DNA from: Burkholderiales bacterium
GTDB taxonomy: Bacteria > Pseudomonadota > Gammaproteobacteria > Burkholderiales > SG8-41
Direction of reading: 5' to 3'
Length of the DNA: 64,000 nt
NCBI GenBank assembly: GCA_036262035.1
Contig: DATAJS010000001.1
Coordinates: 186,001-250,000 of the forward strand
Shown: piece after piece, positions 57,139 through 64,000 of the stretch
How positions within the stretch are numbered: the first letter of the stretch is position 1
How the letters are laid out: each line of letters opens with the position of its first letter
Program-made: the position numbers and the translations under genes
Notes under the pieces: model-generated
Told to the model about the DNA's origin: nothing
The model's database searches: none
What the model saw: the letters and a program-made list of their open reading frames with translations, nothing else

Positions 57139-58020
57139 ATGAAGATACGAACCATCGCGGCACTCGCAGCGACCCTGGCCGCCGTCACGCTTGCCGCTTC
57201 CGCACAGGCGCCCGCTCCTTACGAGACGAAGCAGGTCGAAGGCACCGACAACGTCTACATCTTCCGTTACGGCAACGCACAGTCGATGTTCGTGGTGACG
57301 AAAGACGGCGTCATCGCGACCGATCCCATCAGCTACGCCAACCGCAACGCATCGCAGGTGTACGTGGACGAGATCAGGAAGGTCACCAGCGCGCCGATCA
57401 AGTACCTCATCTACAGCCATCATCACTTCGATCACATCGCCGGGGGCAAGCCGTTCAAGGACGCCGGGGCGACGATCATCGCGCACCAGCGCGCGAAAGA
57501 GCGCCTCGCGGTGCTGCAGGATCCGTACACGCCGCTGCCCGACCGCACGATCTCGAAGACGACGTCGATCAAGCTCGGCGGCACCGAGCTCGAGCTGCAC
57601 TATCTCGGCCCGAACCACTCGGACTCGACGCTGATCATGCGATTGCCCAAGGAACGGGTTATCTTCGCGGTGGACCTGATCCCGGTCGGCTCGGTGCCGG
57701 GACGCGCGATGATCGACTCGTATCCCATCGAATGGGAGGACACGTTGAAGAAAGTGCTGGTCATGGACTGGGACAGGCTGATTCCCGGTCATCCCGGCGC
57801 GCCCGGCGGGCGCCTCGGGACGAAGCAGGACGTCGCGACGACGCTGAGCTTCCTCCAGGAAGCTTCGGCGACGATCAAGGAGCAGGCGCGCAACGGCAAG
57901 TGCTGGGAGCCGGTCGAAAAAGAGTTTTCGATGGCGAAGTGGGAGGGCTGGCCCGGCTATGCCGCGGCCATCCCGATGGTCGCGCGCCGCTACTGCGGCC
58001 TCTGGGGACGGGGGACCTGA
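57139..58020 (+). CDS. Exported metallo-beta-lactamase-fold hydrolase
   Basis: 293 residues; AAGGAG lies upstream of the ATG. Signal peptide ends LAASAQA before PAPYETK. The zinc motif HxHxDH is YSHHHFDHIAGG (His94, His96, Asp98, His99), with further ligands His160 (LGPNHSDST), Asp179 (FAVDLIP) and His218 (IPGHPG). The fold covers lactonases, sulfatases, glyoxalase II and beta-lactamases; the substrate is not determined. It is coupled to a Bug receptor that starts 4 nt after its stop, so it probably processes the ligand of that receptor in the periplasm. Confidence 0.9.
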   Translation: MKIRTIAALAATLAAVTLAASAQAPAPYETKQVEGTDNVYIFRYGNAQSMFVVTKDGVIATDPISYANRNASQVYVDEIRKVTSAPIKYLIYSHHHFDHIAGGKPFKDAGATIIAHQRAKERLAVLQDPYTPLPDRTISKTTSIKLGGTELELHYLGPNHSDSTLIMRLPKERVIFAVDLIPVGSVPGRAMIDSYPIEWEDTLKKVLVMDWDRLIPGHPGAPGGRLGTKQDVATTLSFLQEASATIKEQARNGKCWEPVEKEFSMAKWEGWPGYAAAIPMVARRYCGLWGRGT

Positions 58021-58024
58021 TCGC

Positions 58025-58990
58025 ATGAAGCCCGAAGCATCGACCCTGGCCGCCGCGGCATTCGCGTTCGCCGCGGCGGCGTCCGCCCAGCAGTACCCCA
58101 CCAAACCCATCCGTCTCGTCGTGCCGCTGGCTCCCGGAGGGCCGAGCGACATCCTCGCACGCACCATGGCGCAGGCGATGTCGCCTTCGCTGGGGCAATC
58201 GGTCGTCGTCGACAACCGCACCGGCGCAGGCGGCACGATCGGTCTGGACATCGTCGCCAAGTCGCCGCCCGACGGTCACACGATGGTGCTCGTCGCGCTT
58301 GCGACTTACACGATCACCGCGAACCTGTACGCGAAGCTGCCGTACGACCCGCGCAAGGATTTGACGCCGGTGTCGATCCTCGCGGGCGCGCCGTACCTGC
58401 TCGTGGTGCACCCGTCGCTGCCGGCGAAGACCGCGAAGGATCTCGTGACGCTGGCCAAAGCGCGGCCGAACCAGCTCAACTACGGCTCGGGCGGTCTGGG
58501 AACGGGACCGCAGCTCGCGATGGAGCTGTGGAAGCTCAAGACCGGCGCGCCGATCGTGCACATCCCGTACAAGGGCACGGGGCCCGCGCTGACCGACCTC
58601 ATGGCCGGACACGTGCAGACCGGGCTGTTCAACATGATCGCGGTGCTGCCGCCGGTGCAGTCGGGCAAGATGCGCGCGGTCGCGGTGAGCGGCCCCAGGC
58701 GCTCCCCGCTCCTGCCGAACGTCGAGACCGTCACCGAGAGCGGGGTCGCCGGCTTCGAGGACGTCGGCGGCCACATGTTCATGGTGCCCGGCGCGACGCC
58801 GAAAGACATCGTCGCGCGCCTCAACCGCGAATCGCTGAAGGCTCTGCAGAGCCCCGACGTCCTCGCCCGCCTCAAGGGCGAAGGCGCAGAGATCGTCGCG
58901 AGCTCACCGGAAGACGCCGCGGCCGCGGTGCGGCGCGATCTGGAGAAGTGGCGGGACGTGATTCAGAAGGCGGGAATCAAGGGCGAGTGA
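58025..58990 (+). CDS. Bug/TctC-family periplasmic substrate-binding protein
   Basis: 321 residues from the ATG at 58025. Signal peptide ends AAAASA before QQYPTKPIRLVVPLAPGGPSD. Family marks: VVDNRTGAGGTIGLDIVAKS, PPDGHTMVLVA, HIPYKGTGPALTDLMAGHVQ. Second gene of an operon with the exported metallo-hydrolase, the best functional link for any Bug receptor in this window. Confidence 0.93.
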   Translation: MKPEASTLAAAAFAFAAAASAQQYPTKPIRLVVPLAPGGPSDILARTMAQAMSPSLGQSVVVDNRTGAGGTIGLDIVAKSPPDGHTMVLVALATYTITANLYAKLPYDPRKDLTPVSILAGAPYLLVVHPSLPAKTAKDLVTLAKARPNQLNYGSGGLGTGPQLAMELWKLKTGAPIVHIPYKGTGPALTDLMAGHVQTGLFNMIAVLPPVQSGKMRAVAVSGPRRSPLLPNVETVTESGVAGFEDVGGHMFMVPGATPKDIVARLNRESLKALQSPDVLARLKGEGAEIVASSPEDAAAAVRRDLEKWRDVIQKAGIKGE

Positions 58991-59000
58991 CGGCTTGACC

Positions 59001-59043
59001 GTAGGGTGCGCGCGAGCGCACCGCGCTTTTTGCGGTGCGTTAC
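59001..59043. repeat. GTAGGGTGCG-type palindromic repeat
   Basis: GTAGGGTGCGCGCGAGCGCA followed by CCGCGCTTTTTGCGGTGCG, a two-hairpin version of the element at 29720-29745, between convergent genes. Confidence 0.6.
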
Positions 59044-59058
59044 CACGCATCCCACGAG

Positions 59059-60075
59059 TTACTTCCGCGGGTTCTTCAAATACTCCGCATTCACGCAATT
59101 CCCCAACACCCCGTCGCGCAGGTAGAACAGCGCCGTCTCCAGCGCCTTCCTCCGCAGGTCGCGGTTCGAGTCGGGGCTGTAGAACGCCGCATGCGGGCCG
59201 AGCAGCGCGCGGCCGCGGATCCAGGGCTCGTTGGCCTGCCATGCGGCGACGAAAGGATCGCCGGTCGTGCCGGGCTCCTTGGGCAGCACGTCGAGGCCGA
59301 CCGCGCCGAGCTTGCCGCTCTTCAGGCCTTCGACGACCGCAGCGGTATCGCAGATCTCGCCGCGCGCGGTGCTGATGAGATAGGCGCCCTGCTTCATCGC
59401 CGCGACCGCTTTCGCATCGATCAGGCGCCGCGTCCCTTCATGCAGCGGCGTGTGGATGCTCACCACGTCGGACATGCCGAGCAGTTCCTCCAGCGTTCGC
59501 GCGCGATGGAAGCCGAACGACAGCTCCGCGCCGTTCGGAAGCTGCGGATCGTAGAACGCGACGTTCATCCCGAATGCGCGCGCACGCAACGCCGCTGCCG
59601 TGCCGATGCGTCCGAGACCGATCACGCCGAAGGTCGCACCGCGCAGACGCTTGGCAGTGACGTTGTGCATGTGCGTCCACGCCGTCAGGTCGGCGCGCAG
59701 CGCCTCGTTGAACGCGACCGTGCCGCGCGCGAACGCGAGCATCATCGCGATCGCGCTGTCGGCGACCTCGGTGGTGCCATAGTCGGGGACGTTGCACGCG
59801 GGAATGCCGGCTTCGCCCGTCGCCTTCAGGTCGATGACGTCGAAGCCCACGCCGTTGCGCACGACGATCTTCGCTTTCTTCATCGCCGCGATCACTTTCG
59901 CGTCGATCGGCATGAAGCGCACGATCACCGCGTCCGCGCGCTCCCAGTCCTGGGGGTCGATGTCCTCGAACTTCGCCTTGCGCGCGTTGATCAGCTCGAC
60001 GTCCGGCCCCGCGACCTCGCGTTCGATGTCGAGCGGGTCGGAGCGGCTGTCGGGGTAGAGGATGGTCAGGGGCAT
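59059..60075 (-). CDS. D-isomer-specific 2-hydroxyacid dehydrogenase (CtBP-like clade)
   Basis: 338 residues. Rossmann motif GVIGLGRIGTAAALRARAFG in the middle domain. Catalytic Arg in LISTARGEICD, Glu in VLPKEPG and His in LLGPHAAFYSPDS. The substrate-loop region is VVRNGVGFDVIDLKATGEAG. It interconverts a 2-oxoacid and a D-2-hydroxyacid with NAD(H). The Bug receptor upstream on the same strand (gap 132 nt holding a repeat) may import the acid. Substrate unknown; phosphoglycerate dehydrogenase is less likely given the length and lack of an ACT domain. Confidence 0.9.
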   Translation of the reverse strand: MPLTILYPDSRSDPLDIEREVAGPDVELINARKAKFEDIDPQDWERADAVIVRFMPIDAKVIAAMKKAKIVVRNGVGFDVIDLKATGEAGIPACNVPDYGTTEVADSAIAMMLAFARGTVAFNEALRADLTAWTHMHNVTAKRLRGATFGVIGLGRIGTAAALRARAFGMNVAFYDPQLPNGAELSFGFHRARTLEELLGMSDVVSIHTPLHEGTRRLIDAKAVAAMKQGAYLISTARGEICDTAAVVEGLKSGKLGAVGLDVLPKEPGTTGDPFVAAWQANEPWIRGRALLGPHAAFYSPDSNRDLRRKALETALFYLRDGVLGNCVNAEYLKNPRK

Positions 60076-60096
60076 GGTGATTTACTCGTTATTGAT

Positions 60097-60210
60097 AAAA
60101 AGTGACGGGTGAAGCGGTGACGGATGAGGCGGTGAGGACACAGCGGCAACGGCACTCGTCACCGTTCTATCCGTCACTGCTTTATCCGTCATCTTTTCTC
60201 GTCACTTTTA
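60097..60210. repeat. GTGACGG tandem arrays in inverted orientation
   Basis: The left arm repeats GTGACGGGTGAAGC / GTGACGGATGAGGC (60097-60137). The right arm repeats CCGTCAC/CCGTCAT (60155-60210) and runs into the stop codon of the Bug gene. A relative of shorter GTGAACGG stretches at 31684. Confidence 0.6.
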
Positions 60211-61194
60211 CTCACTCTCCAGCTTCGCCGCCGCCACCACCTTCGTCCACTTCTCGATCTCGGCTTTGACGTGCGCCTGGAACTGCTCCGGCGTGGTCGG
60301 GGTCACCTCGACGCCCTGGTCTTCGAGCTTCGCCTTGAGCGGGCCCGCGAGGATCTTGTGGAGATCGGCGGTCAGCTTGGCCTGGATCGCCTGCGGCACC
60401 CTGGACTGGGTACAGATGCCGTACCAGCCGGTGACATCGTAGCCGGTGACGCCCGATTCGGCGAACGTCGGCACGTCCGGAAGCTGCTTGTTGCGCTTCG
60501 CCGACGTGATGCCGAGCGCGCGCACCCGGCCGTTCTTCGCCGCCGCGAGCGGGGCGCCGGCGAGGTTGCCGACCGACGCCTCGATGTGGCCGCTCATGAC
60601 GTCGGTCAGCGCGGCCGCCGCGCCCTTGTACGGCACGTGGACGATGTTGATCCCGGTCATCAGGCGCAGGAGCTCGATCGAGAGGTGCGGCGAGGCGCCC
60701 ACCCCCGACGAGCCGTAGTTCACCTTGCCCGGGTTGGCCTTGGCATAGGCGATGAACTGTTTGAGCGTCTTGGTCGGCATCGACGGATGGACCATGAAGA
60801 TGTTGGGCACGCCGCCGATCATCGAGGGAAACGCGAAATCGCGGATCGGGTCGTAAGTGAGCCGCCTGGCGAAGCGCGCGGGCGTGACCGCGTGCGAGCC
60901 GATGTTGCAGAGGACGAGGGTATAGCCGTCGGGCGGCGCTTTCGCGGTGACTTCCGTGGCGACGTTACCCGCCGCGCCCGGCCGGTTCTCGATGACCACC
61001 GGGCTGCCCCAGAGCTCCCCCAGCGCCTGCCCCACCATGCGCGCGGTCGTGTCCACGCCGCCGCCGGGCGTGTAGCCGACCATGATGCGCACCGGTTTCG
61101 TCGGGTAGCTCTGCGCGTGGGCCGCCCCTGCTGCGATCGTCGCCAGCGCGAGCGCGGCCGCTTTCGTGAAACGCTTCAAATCCATCCTCCTCAT
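60208..61194 (-). CDS. Bug/TctC-family periplasmic substrate-binding protein
   Basis: 328 residues from the ATG at 61194. AGGAGG at 61186-61191 lies inside this reading and is best spaced for a TTG at 61179, giving MKRFTKAAALALATIAAGAA as the signal peptide; an ATG at 61185 is too close to it. The mature protein begins QSYPTKPVRIMVGYTPGGG. Family marks: NRPGAAGNVATEVTAKAPPD, YTLVLCNIG, ASPHLSIELLR, HVPYKGAAAALTD. It sits upstream of the D-hydroxyacid dehydrogenase gene on the same strand. Confidence 0.93.
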   Translation of the reverse strand: MRRMDLKRFTKAAALALATIAAGAAHAQSYPTKPVRIMVGYTPGGGVDTTARMVGQALGELWGSPVVIENRPGAAGNVATEVTAKAPPDGYTLVLCNIGSHAVTPARFARRLTYDPIRDFAFPSMIGGVPNIFMVHPSMPTKTLKQFIAYAKANPGKVNYGSSGVGASPHLSIELLRLMTGINIVHVPYKGAAAALTDVMSGHIEASVGNLAGAPLAAAKNGRVRALGITSAKRNKQLPDVPTFAESGVTGYDVTGWYGICTQSRVPQAIQAKLTADLHKILAGPLKAKLEDQGVEVTPTTPEQFQAHVKAEIEKWTKVVAAAKLESE

Positions 61195-61364
61195 TGTTTG
61201 TATCGACGCGTGCGTTTAGGCACATCCATGCGGCTGGCGCAACCGTATAGTGAGTGCAAATCACCCACACGGCCTATCGCGACTGTGGAATGGTAACGAT
61301 GGTCAGCCGACGTTAACTTGCATACTTCGCCCGTCAACATCAACAACACGTCGCAACGAGAGAA

Positions 61365-61523
61365 ATGAAAACCGCCGCCGCCTACCTCAACCGCGCAATG
61401 ACCGCCGCCGCCGCGCCCCGTGGGGCCCTCACGCTGCTGCTGATCGCGGTGGTGCCGGGCGGCCTGGTCGTCCCGGTCTGCTACGCCGTCTACCACGCCT
61501 TCCGCCAGACGCTCCGCAAGTAA
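61365..61523 (+). CDS. Small membrane protein, 52 residues
   Basis: ATG at 61365 after GAGAGA; stop at 61521-61523. Sequence MKTAAAYLNRAMTAAAAPRG then one hydrophobic segment (ALTLLLIAVVPGGLVVPVCY) and a basic end (FRQTLRK). A single-pass inner-membrane microprotein is likely; function unknown. It lies alone between divergent Bug and convergent FecR genes. Confidence 0.5.
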   Translation: MKTAAAYLNRAMTAAAAPRGALTLLLIAVVPGGLVVPVCYAVYHAFRQTLRK

Positions 61524-61560
61524 CCTCCGAGGCGCCTGCCGCAAGCCGCAGAGTATACGG

Positions 61561-62895
61561 TCAGCGCTTCCCCTCCTCGCCTTTCCGCTGTTGCCTCTCG
61601 TTCTGTCTCGCTTCCGGCCGCTGTGGCTGCGGCCGCTGCGGCTGCTGAGCCTCGCGCTGGGGTTGCGGCCGCTGCGGCTGGCCCTCGCGCTGAGGACGCT
61701 GCTGCGCTTGTTGCCGTTGCGCTGACGGCCGCTCGGGCTGGGCGCTCCGCGGCTGTGCGGGCTGCTGGGCGCGCTGGGGTCCCGTCTGCTGCGATTTCTG
61801 CGCGGGCTGCGCCTCGCGCCGGCCGGGCTCGGCCGGTGTCGCCTTGTCGCCGCGCTGCATGTTCCTGATCCGGTCGGCGACGCCGGGCGGCAGCGACGCC
61901 TTGTCGGCCTGCCTGGCCTTGCGGTCGTCGGCCTTCTTCTCAGCCGCCTTCTTCTCGGGCGCCCGTCTCGGCTCGGCTTTCCTCTCGTCGGCCTTCCTCT
62001 GCTGATCCGACTTGCGGGCCTCGGCTTTCTTCTGCTGCTCGGCGCGCTTCTGCTGCTCCTGGTCGTACTGGCGGTGGAACTGCTCGCGCCTCAACACGAC
62101 CCGGCGGTCGACCTCGGCCTGGCGCTGATAGAACGCCGGCGGCCGTGCCAGGATCTGCGGCTTCGCTTTCGCGTCGGCGTTGGCGAAAGCGGTCTGTCCC
62201 CGCCGCACCGGCACGTTGCCGCGCGGCGAGCGGATGACCGATTCGCCCGAGTTCACCTTGTCGTACGTGCCCGGCGGGTGCTCCGCCCGCTCGCCCGGTG
62301 CGGGCGGCGGGTAGTACGCGGGCTCGTGATCGGTGCCGCGGATGCCGATCGTCGCGGTCGGCGTGACGACCGAATAACCGGCCGGGTTGCGCTTGCCGAC
62401 GAGGCCGGTGATCGAGCGCAGCGCGCCTTTGACGAGCGACCAGGTGGCGGTGTTCTCCGCGGGCGGTCCGTCGGGGGCGTAGCGATAAGCGTCGATCTTC
62501 ATGCGGGTGGCGGGCCGGATCGTGACGCTCGCGCCGTCGGCCATCGCGAGCAGCGCCCACGACTGCACGCCGGTCTGCAGCGCATCGCCGGGCTCGAGGG
62601 CCATGCCCGCCTGCGCGGCGCGCGCGGTGCCGGCGCGAGTGAGCCTCACTTCGCCTTCGAGCGAATCGATGGTGCCGATCGGCGGCGGCGCGGCGGCTGC
62701 GGGTGCGGGCGGAGGCGCGGGCGGCTTGGCCTCGGCGGGCTTGTCGGCCGGGGGCGGCGGAGGCGTCGACGGCGGCGCTTGCTTGGCGGCGGGCGGCGGC
62801 GCGGGCACGGAAGCCGGCTCGTGCTTACCGCACGCCGCGATCGCGCAGGCCGCGACGAGCATCGCGAAGACGGCACTCCTCACGCGCGACAGCAT
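61561..62895 (-). CDS. FecR-domain lipoprotein with Gln/Arg/Pro-rich tail
   Basis: 444 residues from the ATG at 62895. Signal peptide with lipobox IAAC before GKHE, so probably a lipoprotein. A Pro/Ala linker (about 25-72) precedes a FecR domain: GTIDSLEGEVRLTRAG, LEPGDALQTGVQSWALLAMA, ASVTIRPATRMKIDAY and TPTATIGIRGTDHE. From about residue 265 on there is a long charged coiled-coil stretch (QQKRAEQQKKAEARKSDQQ) and a low-complexity Gln/Pro/Arg tail. No sigma factor or TonB receptor is adjacent, so it is not a classic FecR anti-sigma; it is more like envelope FecR proteins of unknown role. Confidence 0.8.
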   Translation of the reverse strand: MLSRVRSAVFAMLVAACAIAACGKHEPASVPAPPPAAKQAPPSTPPPPPADKPAEAKPPAPPPAPAAAAPPPIGTIDSLEGEVRLTRAGTARAAQAGMALEPGDALQTGVQSWALLAMADGASVTIRPATRMKIDAYRYAPDGPPAENTATWSLVKGALRSITGLVGKRNPAGYSVVTPTATIGIRGTDHEPAYYPPPAPGERAEHPPGTYDKVNSGESVIRSPRGNVPVRRGQTAFANADAKAKPQILARPPAFYQRQAEVDRRVVLRREQFHRQYDQEQQKRAEQQKKAEARKSDQQRKADERKAEPRRAPEKKAAEKKADDRKARQADKASLPPGVADRIRNMQRGDKATPAEPGRREAQPAQKSQQTGPQRAQQPAQPRSAQPERPSAQRQQAQQRPQREGQPQRPQPQREAQQPQRPQPQRPEARQNERQQRKGEEGKR

Positions 62896-63004
62896 CCGGC
62901 CCCCTGGGAAATATTCCGGCGTGCTACGCGACGAGTATATGCGAGCGCTTGACCGCGTTGCGTCCCGCGGCGAAGCTTGCGCCTGGACCGACGAGGAGAA
63001 TGCG

Positions 63005-63781
63005 ATGAGCGCCGAAGTGCTGAAGCTTGCGCCCGCGGTGAAGGATCGCGTGAGCGCGGAGGAATGGGAAACGCGCGTCAATCTCGCCGCATGCTATCGG
63101 CTCGCCGCGCACTTTCGCATGACCGACCTCATCTACACGCACATCTCGGCGCGCGTGCCGGGTCCCGAGCATCACTTCCTCATCAACGCCTTCGGCCTCT
63201 TGTGGGACGAGATCGGCGCGTCGACGCTGGTGAAAGTCACGCTCGACGGCGATATCGTCGACGACCCGACGGGCAACGGCATCAACCGCGCGGGCTACGT
63301 GATCCACAGCGCCGTGCATCGCGCGCGCGCCGACGTCGAGTGCGTCATGCACACGCACACCCAGGCCGGCATCGCGGTGTCGGCGCAGCAAGCCGGGCTG
63401 CTGCCCCTGTCGCAGCACGCGATGCGCTTCACCGGCCGCCTCGGCTATCACGACTACGAGGGCTTGGCATTGGAGCTCGACGAGCAGGCGCGGCTCGTCC
63501 GCGATCTCGGCGAGCACAAGGCGATGATCCTGCGCAACCACGGGCTCCTCACGTGCGGCGCGTCGATCGCCGAAGCGTTCGATTACATGTATTACCTCGA
63601 GCGCGCGTGCCAGGCGCAGGTCGCGGCGATGGGCGGCTGCGCCAAGCTCAACGTCCCGCCCGATGAGGTCGCGCAGAAGACCGCGGCGCAGTTCGCGAAG
63701 CTGTCCTACAAGCCGCAGAAGGTGGAGTGGAAGGCGATGCTGCGGATGCTCGACAAGCAGGACGCGTCGTACAAGACCTAA
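63005..63781 (+). CDS. Class II aldolase/adducin family protein
   Basis: 258 residues from the ATG at 63005 with GAGGAG 6 nt upstream. Zinc-site motif VMHTHTQAG, plus LRNHGLLTCG with a third His. Substrate-binding start RLAAHFRMTDLIYTHISARV. Members cleave sugar phosphates or act as decarboxylases or dehydratases on hydroxy acids; this branch, common beside Bug genes, is uncharacterised. Followed by the terminal repeat array. Confidence 0.9.
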   Translation: MSAEVLKLAPAVKDRVSAEEWETRVNLAACYRLAAHFRMTDLIYTHISARVPGPEHHFLINAFGLLWDEIGASTLVKVTLDGDIVDDPTGNGINRAGYVIHSAVHRARADVECVMHTHTQAGIAVSAQQAGLLPLSQHAMRFTGRLGYHDYEGLALELDEQARLVRDLGEHKAMILRNHGLLTCGASIAEAFDYMYYLERACQAQVAAMGGCAKLNVPPDEVAQKTAAQFAKLSYKPQKVEWKAMLRMLDKQDASYKT

Positions 63782-63787
63782 ACGTCA

Positions 63788-64000
63788 GAATGGATTCCCG
63801 ATCGCTTCGCGCTGCCGCGCGGTCGGGAATGACGAAGTGGCGTCATCCGCGTCGGGAATGGCGAAGCAGGCGTCATCCGCGTCGGCTATGGCGAAGAGGC
63901 GTCACCCCCGCGCAGGCGGGGATCCATTCGACGCGAAAGCGTCATCCTGGCGAAGGCCAGGATCCATTCGACGCGACAGCGTCGTCCCCGCGAAGGCGGG
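63788..64000. repeat. Tandem array of GTCATTCCCG/GTCATCC-family units (continues past window)
   Basis: An inverted pair at 63788-63833 is followed by two roughly 30-nt units (GCGTCATCCGCGTCGG(G/C)(A/T)ATGGCGAAG) and then roughly 40-nt units with changing stems (CCCCGCGCAGGCGGGG, CCTGGCGAAGGCCAGG, CCCCGCGAAGGCGGG) joined by ATCCATTCGACGCGA. At least five units are seen. Confidence 0.75.

Noticed and set aside
55696-58260. An 854-codon frame extending the alpha-hydroxyacid dehydrogenase upstream
   Set aside because: The extension is antisense to the metallo-hydrolase gene and crosses the hairpin repeat. GTG 56958 has a good SD and gives normal family length.

Overview
The window is GC-rich chromosomal DNA from a betaproteobacterium, most likely Burkholderiales-like. 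The evidence is five Bug/TctC-type periplasmic binding proteins, a PEP-CTERM protein, a divergent LysR/azoreductase pair, and intergenic DNA full of small palindromic repeats. No rRNA, tRNA, phage, plasmid or insertion-sequence gene was seen.

Positions 1-26530 form a two-partner secretion (TPS) locus. It has two giant filamentous-haemagglutinin-like exoproteins on the minus strand: 13955-26530 (4191 aa, complete) and 1-10623 (at least 3541 aa, running off the left edge). Between them lie an outer-membrane TpsB transporter of the FhaC/ShlB type (12115-13866) and a convergent family-4 glycosyltransferase (10907-12118). The two exoproteins have nearly the same secretion domain, and both carry the same approximately 90-residue repeat array. 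A degenerate fragment just upstream of the complete gene (26580-26765) matches that gene's own C-terminal tail, including a conserved cysteine pair, so a third copy probably once stood there. The likely working model is cytoplasmic synthesis, possible glycosylation, Sec export, translocation through TpsB, and surface retention.

Positions 26.8-38.9 kb hold general metabolism and stress genes: an acyl-CoA dehydrogenase, an MFS exporter, a ferritin-like protein, a large-subunit catalase (KatE), a cardiolipin-synthase-type phospholipase D, a pirin, an azoreductase (AzoR) with a divergent LysR regulator, and an exported truncated haemoglobin.

Positions 39-48 kb hold an enoyl-CoA hydratase paired with a Bug receptor, a tandem Bug pair, a VOC protein, a PEP-CTERM exoprotein and aminopeptidase N. 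Positions 48-53 kb hold a decayed enolase-superfamily gene, a secreted protein that joins a CxxCH haem motif to a beta-propeller, and small membrane or envelope proteins. Positions 53-64 kb hold an alpha/beta hydrolase, a DHA2-type drug exporter, and a group of carboxylate and hydroxyacid genes: an FMN alpha-hydroxyacid dehydrogenase, a metallo-beta-lactamase-fold hydrolase with a Bug receptor, a D-2-hydroxyacid dehydrogenase with another Bug receptor, a FecR-domain lipoprotein, and a class II aldolase.

From 27 kb onward nearly every intergenic gap is occupied by one of at least five dispersed repeat families. The most unusual consists of 9-nt-period tandem arrays, often in inverted pairs that enclose a loop or other repeats. 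Because the period is three codons, these arrays stay open in frame and have extended or altered the ends of several genes.
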